Shown here: positions 36,597 to 44,365 of the stretch, one piece after another | Position numbering within the stretch: the first letter of the stretch is position 1 | Layout of the letters: every line of letters begins with the position of its first letter | Assembly: GCF_000423585.1 (NCBI RefSeq) | Contig: NZ_KE384058.1 | Span: 37,013 to 101,012, forward strand | From: Salinimicrobium xinjiangense DSM 19287 | GTDB lineage: Bacteria > Bacteroidota > Bacteroidia > Flavobacteriales > Flavobacteriaceae | Direction of reading: 5' to 3' | DNA: 64,000 nt | Program-made: the position numbers and the translations under genes | Notes under the pieces: generated by a model | Databases searched by the model: none | Seen by the model: only the letters and a program-made list of their open reading frames with translations | Told to the model about the DNA's origin: nothing

Positions 36597-36823
36597 CTTG
36601 TTTTCCGATTAAAAAGAATGATTTTATGAAAACCCTTACCAATGCTTGTCAAAGACCTTCTCCAACAATTGGAAGGGGTGGTTTCCCTTTTTATAAAATT
36701 CTATATTAATTTATCAAAGAATATGATTTTTTACAGTATTGTCATTCAGGGTTTTCCATAAAAATCCTGGCTCTAGACTCTAGAAGCGGAGCGGTCCAGA
36801 CTCTTTTACCGGACAACAATGAT
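36597..36823 (+). mobile_element. MITE-like element, copy A
   Basis: About 227 bp. Left end CTTGTTTTCCGATTAAAAA, right end TTTTACCGGACAACAATGAT, imperfect inverted repeats of each other. It shares with copy B the segments GAAAACCCTT, CTTCTCC, GGGGTGGTTT, TTACAGTATTGTC and CTCTAGACTCTAGAAGCGGA. No ORF. Confidence 0.75.
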
Positions 36824-36867
36824 TACAAGCACCAAATTCCAACCTGTATTAATTTCCCGGTATTCTT

Positions 36868-36900
36868 GAACAATATTGAATCCTGAATCCTGAATCTTAA
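36868..36900. repeat. AATCCTGAATCCTGAATC periodic repeat
   Basis: Degenerate 8-bp repeats (TTGAATCC, TGAATCCT, TGAATCTTA) directly abutting the left end of MITE copy B; the same repeats resume at its right end (about 37133-37165). Confidence 0.6.
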
Positions 36901-37133
36901 ATCATTGTTGTCCGATTAAAAAAAAAAAATTAATTAATGAAAACCCTTGCTAATGCTGGTCATAGATCTTCTCCATCGGTTTGAGGGGGTGGTTTTCCTT
37001 TTTATTAAATTTCATTAATTCTACCATAGAAAATAGTTTTTCACAGTATTGTCTTTCTGAGTTTTATATAGAAGTCTTGGCTCTAGACTCTAGAAGCGGA
37101 GCGGTCCAGATTCTTTTACCCGACAACAATGAT
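36901..37133 (+). mobile_element. MITE-like element, copy B
   Basis: About 233 bp with the clearest terminal inverted repeats: ATCATTGTTGTCCG at the left and CGACAACAATGAT at the right. The interior is similar to copy A over its whole length. It appears to be inserted in TGAATCCTGAATCTTAAATC-type repeats. No transposase is encoded, so mobility would need an enzyme from elsewhere. Confidence 0.8.
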
Positions 37134-37232
37134 CTTGAATCTTAAATCCTGAATCCTGAATCCTTTCATCCTCAATTTTCTTTATCATTCCCATAAGTTT
37201 TTACAGTTATCTCTATTATCTCTGTTCACTTA

Positions 37233-37240
37233 ATTTTGCG
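37233..37240 (+). promoter_or_regulatory. -7 element before the carbonic anhydrase region
   Basis: TAATTTTG, a match to TAnnTTTG, about 60 bases upstream of the lipoprotein gene at 37300. Confidence 0.4.
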
Positions 37241-37299
37241 GAGTCATAATCCATAGGGCTATTCCTAATTAACCGGTAGACGGAAGAAAATTGTTGAAA

Positions 37300-37779
37300 A
37301 TGATGAAAAAATTAATATTCCTGTTTGCTTTCGCGCTCATTACGGCCTGTGATGAGAGAGTTGAAAAAAAAACAGCGGAAGGCCCTGAGACAGCAATTGC
37401 TAATGTAACAACAGAGCAGCAAAGCCTTAAAATATTTGAGTCAGCCACTACCGGGGAAAATTATGAAGTATGGGAACAAGTGCCGAATGATGAGGTTTGC
37501 ATGGTGAATAATGCCTACATGGGGAGGTTGCAGCTGGAGGTTCCTTTCCAGGGGAAAATGTATTACGGTTGCTGTGAAATGTGTGTAGAGCGCATTCCAA
37601 AAGACGAAGATATACGCGTTGCCATTGATCCCCTCACATCTCAGGAAGTGGATAAGGCTACTGCCTTTATTGTTCTCGCAGGTGAAAGGGGAGAAGTAGC
37701 ATATTTCAGTAATGAAGAAAATTACAGGAGTTTTTTAAAATCAAAAGAAGAAGCCCTGGATCAAAAGATAAAAAACTAA
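37300..37779 (+). CDS. Lipoprotein with putative metal site (CCxxC)
   Basis: About 159 residues from ATG 37300 (the TTG at 37291 is less likely). A lipoprotein signal ends at ITAC (Cys17). The mature domain has VCMVNNAYMG and YYGCCEMCVERIP, suggesting a Cys-based metal or redox site as in TRASH/YHS-like domains. The family is not certain. It lies 24 bases before the carbonic anhydrase gene and probably shares its mRNA, so it could handle zinc or copper for the extracytoplasmic enzyme; this is inference. Confidence 0.7.
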   Translation: MMKKLIFLFAFALITACDERVEKKTAEGPETAIANVTTEQQSLKIFESATTGENYEVWEQVPNDEVCMVNNAYMGRLQLEVPFQGKMYYGCCEMCVERIPKDEDIRVAIDPLTSQEVDKATAFIVLAGERGEVAYFSNEENYRSFLKSKEEALDQKIKN

Positions 37780-37803
37780 CATACTATCTATTAAAATTTA
37801 AAA

Positions 37804-38580
37804 ATGAGCAAAATGAAAAATTTCAATTTTTTAAGCATGATTTTAGGTGTTTCCTTACTCATGATGTCATGTGGGGAAGATAAAGACAGGAATGCAACCG
37901 GTGATACTACAGGAGACACTGAAATGACAAATCAAGGGGCAGATAGGAATGCTGATGTCACTTTGACCCAACAGGAGCGTGATGCATTGATGCCTGCAGA
38001 TGTTGTCGCCGAATTTAAAGGAGGTAATGAAAGATTTATCAAAGACAGCCTTACTCCGAGAAATCGCCAGGCGAGGATAGGGGCCACTGCCGGCGCACAG
38101 TATCCAAAAGCCATGATACTGTCTTGTATTGACAGTAGAGTACCTGTTGAAGAGATTTTTGACCAGGGACTGGGAGATCTTTTTGTGGGTCGTATCGCAG
38201 GGAACTTTGCAGATGAAGAAATGTTGGGAAGTATGGAATTTGCCACCAAGGTTGCAGGATCAAAGGTCATTGTGGTAATGGGCCATGAAAGTTGTGGCGC
38301 CGTAAAATCGGCTATTGATAACGTGGAACTGGGCAATATTACTGCAATGCTTGCACATATTGATCCCGCTATCGAAATGACAAATAACTTTGCTGAAGAT
38401 CAAAGAACAGTTAAGAACGAAGAATATGTTAATGCAGTTATTAAAAATAACGTAAAACATACAATCGGCAAGATCAAGACTGATAGTCCAATAATTGCTG
38501 AAATGGCAGAAAATGGTGAAATCAATATAATAGGAGCCTATTATAATGTTGATACCGGGGCTGTAGAGTGGCTGGAATAG
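37804..38580 (+). CDS. Beta-class carbonic anhydrase, lipoprotein
   Basis: A 258-residue enzyme catalysing CO2 + H2O to bicarbonate + H+. The lipobox MMSC (Cys23) predicts export and lipid anchoring, unusual for beta-class enzymes, which are mostly cytoplasmic. The zinc site is complete: SCIDSR (C108, D110, R112) and GHESCG (H161, C164). The acidic linker of about 30 residues follows the Cys. Ends in a strong terminator. With the nearby SbtA-type permease it fits a bicarbonate supply role. Confidence 0.92.
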   Translation: MSKMKNFNFLSMILGVSLLMMSCGEDKDRNATGDTTGDTEMTNQGADRNADVTLTQQERDALMPADVVAEFKGGNERFIKDSLTPRNRQARIGATAGAQYPKAMILSCIDSRVPVEEIFDQGLGDLFVGRIAGNFADEEMLGSMEFATKVAGSKVIVVMGHESCGAVKSAIDNVELGNITAMLAHIDPAIEMTNNFAEDQRTVKNEEYVNAVIKNNVKHTIGKIKTDSPIIAEMAENGEINIIGAYYNVDTGAVEWLE

Positions 38581-38603
38581 TAAAATTATAACTCAGAGAT
38601 TAC

Positions 38604-38639
38604 AACCGGCTCAGGACTTCTTTGAGCCGGTTCTTTTTT
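38604..38639 (+). terminator. Terminator of the carbonic anhydrase operon
   Basis: AACCGGCTCA, loop GGACTTCTT, TGAGCCGGTT then CTTTTTT. Confidence 0.85.
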
Positions 38640-38929
38640 GGATTGATTCCGGGTATTTATTTTAAGTCTGAATTATTGAGGATGCCGGAACCTTTCACGC
38701 CTTACAAAATCAATTCTGCAGCCGTTGCCCTGAAGAACCAGGTTCGGAACCCGCACCCGAAACATTGCAGGACTGTTGTTGCTTCCTGGTTACAGGCTCC
38801 TCACTTTACAGGTATCTATTTGCTTGAATTTTTCTACATGCAGAGGGATGAAGTAAATTCAAAATTATAAGGATAACTTATATTTGCTATTAATTATTTT
38901 TTTACCAATCTCATTAAAAAGCTTGATTA
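38640..38929. other. Gene-free interval
   Basis: About 290 bases between the converging carbonic anhydrase and LysR genes. An 82-codon plus-strand frame overlaps the terminator and has no support. Confidence 0.4.
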
Positions 38930-39853
38930 TTAATATTGGTCATACCAGTCGAACTTGTCTTTAATTATTTTTAAGCGTTCTTTTTTTAAGTATTCCAAAT
39001 AGGAGGCAGCCGCAGGTGAAAACTTTTTTCCTTTCATCCATATTATTTGCCAGTTTGATCTTATAGGAAAGCCTCCTACGGGAATAATTTCCAGATCACC
39101 GTTTTTCAGTTCATTCTTGATCCCTATTATCGGCATAATTGAATAACCTAAGCCTGCTATTACAGCCTGTTTAACTGCCTCATTTGAGGTCAACTCCATT
39201 TTCTTTAATACAGGAAGGTTGTACTGCTTCATAAAACTTTCCATGACATGCCTCGTACCAGATCCTGCTTCCCGATATATCAATGGAATCTCCTTTAAAA
39301 TATCTCTACTGTGATGTCTGTTTTCTAAAGTCTGTTCCCTTCCACCTACAAGAAATAACTTGTTCTCCATAAGTTGAATGCTTTCGATCTTTAAATGTTC
39401 AGGAAGAACAGAAACCAGAGCAAAGTCAATCTCATTCTTTTCCAGATTTTCTATAACCGCAGCCTTATTTGTGACATCTAAAGATAAAGTTACGGAGGGA
39501 TGATCCCGCATAAATCCGGAGAGAAAATGAGGCATTACATATTTACCGGTAGAGACAACGGCAACAGTTAACCTTCCGATAAGTTCTCCCTTATAAGCAG
39601 CATTCTTTGCACTTATTGTTTCGGTTTCTTTAAGGATGTTTTCAGCCGCTATAGCTATCTCCTTTCCAAAGTCAGTAATATAAATTTTCCGGCCTATAAC
39701 TTCGGTGAGTGGGAAATCGAATTGTTCCTGAAAGTTCTTAAGCTGCATGGAGACGGCCGGTTGCGAGAGGTGTAGTTCTGCAGAAGCCTTAGTTATACTT
39801 CGGGTCCTGGTAATCTCCAGAAAGATCTTCAGCTGATGTAAGGTGTAGTTCAT
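38930..39853 (-). CDS. LysR-family regulator, CbbR/CysB-like
   Basis: A 307-residue LTTR: winged HTH (about 4-62, RSITKASAELHLSQPAVSMQ) and periplasmic-binding-like effector domain (about 90-295). The divergent operon encodes TsaC and an SbtA-type bicarbonate permease, and a carbonic anhydrase lies on the other side, so control of inorganic carbon uptake is likely. A perfect palindrome covers its start codon, and a second dyad lies in the intergenic region, both candidate operators. Confidence 0.85.
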   Translation of the reverse strand: MNYTLHQLKIFLEITRTRSITKASAELHLSQPAVSMQLKNFQEQFDFPLTEVIGRKIYITDFGKEIAIAAENILKETETISAKNAAYKGELIGRLTVAVVSTGKYVMPHFLSGFMRDHPSVTLSLDVTNKAAVIENLEKNEIDFALVSVLPEHLKIESIQLMENKLFLVGGREQTLENRHHSRDILKEIPLIYREAGSGTRHVMESFMKQYNLPVLKKMELTSNEAVKQAVIAGLGYSIMPIIGIKNELKNGDLEIIPVGGFPIRSNWQIIWMKGKKFSPAAASYLEYLKKERLKIIKDKFDWYDQY

Positions 39854-39867
39854 AAGAAGTTCTTATG
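39851..39867. promoter_or_regulatory. Palindrome overlapping the LysR start codon
   Basis: CATAAGAA-G-TTCTTATG, a perfect 8-1-8 dyad whose first three bases are the complement of the lysR ATG. Placement suits autorepression. Confidence 0.5.
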
Positions 39868-39891
39868 TTTTTTATCAAAAATATAAATTTC

Positions 39892-39909
39892 ACATTATAT
39901 ATACAATGT
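39892..39909. promoter_or_regulatory. Dyad in the lysR/tsaC intergenic region
   Basis: ACATT, 8-base spacer ATATATAC, AATGT, within TTTCACA ... TTTCACA direct repeats. It has the T-N11-A style of LysR boxes and lies between the divergent genes. Confidence 0.4.
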
Positions 39910-39985
39910 TTCACATTTGCACCAGAAAAAAATCGACTGTGTTAATTCTAAAATCAAATCAGAAAACCCAAAAATTTTCTACACC

Positions 39986-40264
39986 ATGAAAAATTTAAAG
40001 TTGATCGACGGAACCTTTAGTCCTGCAGATGCAAGAGATATTTTGCTCAACATGATTGGCAGCAAGATTCAGTTTCATAACAATAGAGACTTCAGTTCAG
40101 AAATTCGCATTGGTAGCTCTGATAAGAGCTCACGGGTGAGGCTGGCCGAACTACGGGAGACAAGGGAACAAATTATTTCCTTCCTGGAGAATGCTGAAAG
40201 GGAAGGTTCCACGGTAATTATTAATTCATCTGTAAGCCTTTCCTGTTCAACGGGAGATCTTTAA
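39986..40264 (+). CDS. Small conserved hypothetical protein
   Basis: About 92 residues from ATG 39986 (MKNLKLIDGTFSPADARDIL); the frame opens earlier at 39917 but that part overlaps the regulatory region. It resembles small uncharacterised flavobacterial proteins with a KLIDGTF start and a helical R/E-rich middle. No catalytic motif. It is 6 bases before tsaC, and so probably cotranscribed. Confidence 0.65.
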   Translation: MKNLKLIDGTFSPADARDILLNMIGSKIQFHNNRDFSSEIRIGSSDKSSRVRLAELRETREQIISFLENAEREGSTVIINSSVSLSCSTGDL

Positions 40265-40270
40265 AGTTCG

Positions 40271-41224
40271 ATGAGTAAAATTTTTGACAGGGCTATTTCC
40301 GAATTGAAAAATGGAGGAATTATAGCCATCCCCACGGAAACAGTATATGGATTAGGGGGGAATGCATTAAGTGAAGCTGCAGTAAAAAAGATTTTCGATT
40401 TAAAGAAAAGACCTCTTTACAATCCTCTGATTGTCCATATTGCCTCGGTCAACGAACTGGAAAAATTAGCAAAGAGTATTCCTGATGTAGCTTACAAGTT
40501 AGCGAATACTTTTTGGCCAGGTCCATTGACCCTGATTTTGAAGAAAAAGAAAATCATTCCTTCTATAGTTACTGCAGGACTAGATACTGTAGCTGTAAGA
40601 ATTCCTGACCACAAGTTGACTTTAGAGCTTCTGAAAAAACTACCTTTTCCTTTAGCTGCGCCCAGTGCAAATCCATTTGGATCCATTAGTCCCACAAAAC
40701 CTTATCATGTTTTAAAATACTTCGGGAATCAGCTTAACCTGATTTTAGATGGAGGGGAATGTCAAAGGGGAATCGAATCGACCATAGTGGGATTTGACAA
40801 AGCTGAAAACCCGGTTATATTCAGGCAGGGTGCTATAACGGCAGAGGAAATTGAGAAAGTCACCGGCAAACTTCGTTTTAGTATTCATGATAATCAAAGG
40901 CCTAAAGCACCGGGAATGTTATCCAGACATTATTCTCCTAATACTAAAAGTTGTTTTACAAATAATATAAAAACCACATTGGAATCCTTAAAAGGTAAGA
41001 AAGTGGGCACTCTCCTTTTTCAGTACCCTTTAGAAGATTTACCATTAGACCACCAGGAAATATTGTCAAAGTCGGGTGATCTGAAAGTGGCTGCAAAGAA
41101 TGTCTATGCCGCAATGCACCGGCTGGATCAAAAGAATTTGGACATAATTGTTTTTGAACAGCTACCTGAGAAAGGATTGGGAATAACCATCAACGACAAA
41201 CTGCGAAGAGCTGCTAAAGATTAA
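40271..41224 (+). CDS. tsaC: L-threonylcarbamoyladenylate synthase (Sua5/YrdC type)
   Basis: A 317-residue enzyme joining threonine, bicarbonate and ATP to threonylcarbamoyl-AMP, the first step of t6A37 formation in tRNAs. The YrdC domain (about 1-195) has IPTETVYGLGG, KKRPLYNPLIVH and FWPGPLT; a C-terminal Sua5 domain (about 210-317; PGMLSRHYSP) completes the long form. It is placed between a small protein gene and the bicarbonate permease gene, which fits its need for bicarbonate. Confidence 0.92.
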   Translation: MSKIFDRAISELKNGGIIAIPTETVYGLGGNALSEAAVKKIFDLKKRPLYNPLIVHIASVNELEKLAKSIPDVAYKLANTFWPGPLTLILKKKKIIPSIVTAGLDTVAVRIPDHKLTLELLKKLPFPLAAPSANPFGSISPTKPYHVLKYFGNQLNLILDGGECQRGIESTIVGFDKAENPVIFRQGAITAEEIEKVTGKLRFSIHDNQRPKAPGMLSRHYSPNTKSCFTNNIKTTLESLKGKKVGTLLFQYPLEDLPLDHQEILSKSGDLKVAAKNVYAAMHRLDQKNLDIIVFEQLPEKGLGITINDKLRRAAKD

Positions 41225-41267
41225 AGTAACCAGAACAGCACCTTAAACCCCTATAACACCAAATTTT

Positions 41268-42227
41268 ATGAATTTAAATCTTTTAATAGAAAATTTGACA
41301 AGCCCGGCCTTACTTTTCTTTGTAATGGGTATTCTGGTAGTCCACCTAAAAAGTGATCTTGAGATTCCTAAAAGTTCATCGAAGTTTATATCTCTCTACC
41401 TTTTATTTTCAATAGGATTTAATGGAGGCAGGGAATTGGCGCATAGTCATTTCTCTATGGAAATCATTTGGACCGTTTTATTCGGGGTTATTACTGCCCT
41501 TATTATACCAATTTATACTTTCTATCTTCTTAGAAGAAAATTGAGCATTGAAAACTCTGGAGCTATCGCCGCCGCATATGGCTCTATTAGTGCTGTAACC
41601 TTTGTCACTGCCGTTTCCTTTCTGGAAATTCAGCAAATTTCTTACAGTGGACATATGGTTGCATTAATGGCTTTAATGGAAGCTCCTGCAATCATTGTTG
41701 GCGTGGCACTTATTTCATTATACGGGAAGAAAGACAATACCTCACCGAAAATGTCCAGTTTAATAGGCCATTCATTCTCTAACGGAAGTGTGCTGATGAT
41801 CCTGGGAAGTTTAATTATAGGTTTTGTAGCAAGTGAAAGTCAGGCTCAGGGAATTGCCCCTTTTACTAATGACATCTTTAAGGGTTTTCTGGCTATTTTT
41901 CTCCTGGATATGGGAATTATTAGCGGAAGAAAACTGGCAGACTTTATTAAAAGCGGCTGGTTCACTACCCTTTTTGCTATAATCATACCGGTAATAAATG
42001 GATGTATTGTAGCCTGGGCCAGCGGTCTCGTAACAGGAAATGTTGGAGACAGGTTCATGCTGGCTATCCTGGCCGCCAGTGCTTCCTATATCGCTGTACC
42101 GGCTGCAATGAAGATGGCAGTGCCAAAAGCAAATCCCGGTCTTTACCTGCCCATGGCCCTGGCAGTTACTTTTCCTTTCAATATTACTTTTGGAATGCCG
42201 CTCTACATGGCTTTGATTGTGATATGA
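41268..42227 (+). CDS. sbtA: SbtA-type sodium-dependent bicarbonate permease
   Basis: A 319-residue inner-membrane protein with about ten hydrophobic helices in two inverted halves. Signature stretches SISAVTFVTAVSFL and YIAVPAAMKMAVPKANPGLY are those of SbtA/DUF897. In cyanobacteria SbtA imports bicarbonate with sodium; here the host is heterotrophic, so it may feed carboxylases and TsaC. It follows tsaC by 43 bases. No SbtB PII-like gene is adjacent. Confidence 0.88.
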   Translation: MNLNLLIENLTSPALLFFVMGILVVHLKSDLEIPKSSSKFISLYLLFSIGFNGGRELAHSHFSMEIIWTVLFGVITALIIPIYTFYLLRRKLSIENSGAIAAAYGSISAVTFVTAVSFLEIQQISYSGHMVALMALMEAPAIIVGVALISLYGKKDNTSPKMSSLIGHSFSNGSVLMILGSLIIGFVASESQAQGIAPFTNDIFKGFLAIFLLDMGIISGRKLADFIKSGWFTTLFAIIIPVINGCIVAWASGLVTGNVGDRFMLAILAASASYIAVPAAMKMAVPKANPGLYLPMALAVTFPFNITFGMPLYMALIVI

Positions 42228-42445
42228 ACAAGAGGACAGAAACGAATTATTTCACTTTTTAATAAATAGAGATGAGAACTTTGCTTTTGGAGAGGAGATC
42301 CTGTGCAACAGAATTCGGAGCTTACGGGCATTACTTCTTTAAATTTCTTTGAGATCGTTGTTTATCAGCAAGTTAAGCTTGTGCTAATTCTGAAGATTTA
42401 TCTTCGAATAGTGATAACTTCAATTGGATATCTAAGAAAAGACAA

Positions 42446-42937
42446 ATGTTCCGGTGGGTCATAGCTTTATTCTTTTGCAGCATAAACTGCTATAGCCAAT
42501 TCTACACAGGAATTGCCATAGATCCTAATAAAGCTTTTGGTATTATCGACAATCCACGGACTGAAGAAGATCACCGGGGACTCCATTTTGACGTTGAAGT
42601 GGGATTAATTGAAAATGAACTGGCCTTCTATTTACTCTTCGGGAAATTTAAAGAGGCCAATTACCAGAAACTGGCTTTGGGAGCCGACTTATTTTTTCTG
42701 AAAAATAATAGAATAGAAACAGCGATTGGAGGCAGTGTGTCCAATATCTGGAAAAAACAAAGATAGTCCTTGGAAACCACCACTTATTTTGGATGGCTGG
42801 GACGTCTAACCGGCATCTTCTGGATCTATCCAAAATTCGGTCTGGTTGGTCATTTTCAGTACCAAAGCCGTCCGGACCTTGAAGTAACGGGTATCCTGGA
42901 AGGGAAAATCGGCCTCAGATATTTTTTCAGAAATTAA
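42446..42937 (+). pseudogene. Secreted beta-barrel-like protein with in-frame amber stop
   Basis: A signal peptide (about 1-17) and beta-rich sequence run to SNIWKKQR, then TAG (42764-42766). The same frame stays open to 42937 and reads SLETTTYFGWLGRLTGIFWI and, further on, GKIGLRYFFRN, ending like an outer-membrane barrel. So one nonsense mutation divides a gene of about 163 codons. Function unknown. Confidence 0.6.
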
Positions 42938-43321
42938 CATGAACCCGTTTCCCGTTTCCCGAATTAACGAATTAACGATTCCCGACTCCCGTTTCCCGTT
43001 TCCCGAATTAACTAATCCCGATTCTCAAATCTTGAATTTTAAATTTTGAATCTTGAATCAAATGGTTGGCGCGGATTTACAATCCGTGACGACTCTATCT
43101 CCGCTTCCCGTCTCCCGTCTCCTGTCTCCCGTCTCCTGTCTCCCGTCTCCCGAATCCCGTTTCCCGTTTCCCATTCTTGTAGGATTTACCTTTAAAGAAA
43201 TCTTTTTAATTACCTAAAACGCCGTTAAAAGTCTCTTAAAAGCAGATCTCAGTCGAAATATGCATTTTTAATTTGCGTTTTCTAAACCATAACCGCGGGT
43301 GAACCGCTAAAAACAATTTTT
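42938..43321. repeat. CCCGTTTCCCG / CCCGTCTCC periodic repeat tract
   Basis: No gene. 42945-43020 and 43092-43170 are degenerate 6-8 bp repeats (CCCGTTTCCCG, ATTAACGAATTAACG, CCCGTCTCCTGTCTC). Between them are TCTTGAATTTTAAATTTTGA-type repeats and the dyad GCGGATTTACAATCCGT (about 43069-43085). The last 150 bases are spacer to the DUF4382 gene. Confidence 0.6.
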
Positions 43322-44272
43322 ATGAAACTGAATTCATTATTAAAATTATTTTTATTAGTTCTTTTTGCCGGAACAATAGCTTCGTGTTCTACTGACGACG
43401 ATGATGCTACCAATGGATCTGAGCAGACTTATGCTACTAAAGTTTATATCACAGATGCTCCTGTTGACAATCCCGAAGTAACGGGGACATTCATTACAGT
43501 ATCTGAGGTGCGGGTCAATGGAAAAGCTATTGAGAATTTTCAGAAGACCACCATCGAGATCAGCAGTTTTACTAACGGGAAGACTGAACTCCTGGGAGAA
43601 TTGAACCTGGAAGCAGGCACAACTTCAGATATTGTACTTGTTCTTTCTGAAACTGATGCTTCAGGAAATGGATCGGGGAATTATGTTCTAACTGCAGACG
43701 GACAGAAACATGCTCTTACGCAGACTGCGACAGAAATTTCTGTAGCCGATTCAGCAGAGATCCTTGCTTCCGCAGAAAATCAGTTGGTACTGGATTTTGA
43801 CCTGAGAAAATCTATTACTTCAGGGGCTGAGAATGCCTACACTTTTAGCAGTGCAGCACAGTTAAGAAACAGTGTAAGAGCCGTGAATACCTTAAAAGCC
43901 GGGACTATCACAGGAAATGTTTCTAACATGGGCAATTATGACTCAGAGCAAATGCTGGTCTTTGCCTATAAAAAAGGAGATTATAATGATTCAGAAAAGA
44001 ATCCGAATTCCGGCGGAGTACGCTTTGCGAATGCTGTAAGCAGCTCTGTTGTAAACAATAGCGACGGTAAGTTTTCCCTCCATTTTATGGAAGCAGGAGA
44101 ATATGAGCTCTATTTTCATTCTTATGCAGACGATAATAATGACGGAAAACTCGAATTTGAAGGACAGCTGGAAATGGCCGGTTCCGGAAATCTGAATCTG
44201 AACTCTGTTAATGTAGATGCAAATTCTACAGTCTCTGTAGAAGTCCTTTTTAATGGATTCCTAAACCTTTAG
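43322..44272 (+). CDS. DUF4382 lipoprotein
   Basis: A 316-residue exported lipoprotein (lipobox ending at Cys22, then STDDDDATN). Residues about 38-190 are a DUF4382 domain (VYITDAPVDNPEVTGTFITV). The C-terminal part (about 197-316) is a carboxypeptidase-regulatory-like beta domain (AGTITGNV ... AGEYELYFHSYADDNNDG). Likely surface exposed; no enzymatic role known. Ends before a bidirectional terminator shared with the tricorn-like gene. Confidence 0.85.
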   Translation: MKLNSLLKLFLLVLFAGTIASCSTDDDDATNGSEQTYATKVYITDAPVDNPEVTGTFITVSEVRVNGKAIENFQKTTIEISSFTNGKTELLGELNLEAGTTSDIVLVLSETDASGNGSGNYVLTADGQKHALTQTATEISVADSAEILASAENQLVLDFDLRKSITSGAENAYTFSSAAQLRNSVRAVNTLKAGTITGNVSNMGNYDSEQMLVFAYKKGDYNDSEKNPNSGGVRFANAVSSSVVNNSDGKFSLHFMEAGEYELYFHSYADDNNDGKLEFEGQLEMAGSGNLNLNSVNVDANSTVSVEVLFNGFLNL

Positions 44273-44298
44273 AGTTTAGCTATAAATGCTGAATTAAA

Positions 44299-44337
44299 AA
44301 AAAAGCCATGGATTCAGAAATGAATTCATGGCTTTTT
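44299..44337. terminator. Bidirectional terminator
   Basis: AAAAAGCCATGGATTCA, loop GAAA, TGAATTCATGGCTTTTT: a 17-bp stem with one mismatch, A run before and T run after, between converging genes. Confidence 0.85.
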
Positions 44338-44365
44338 CAATTAACAATTAACAATTAACAAATAA

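Noticed and set aside
38622-38870. 82-codon plus-strand ORF after the carbonic anhydrase
   Set aside because: Begins inside the terminator hairpin and has no recognisable features.
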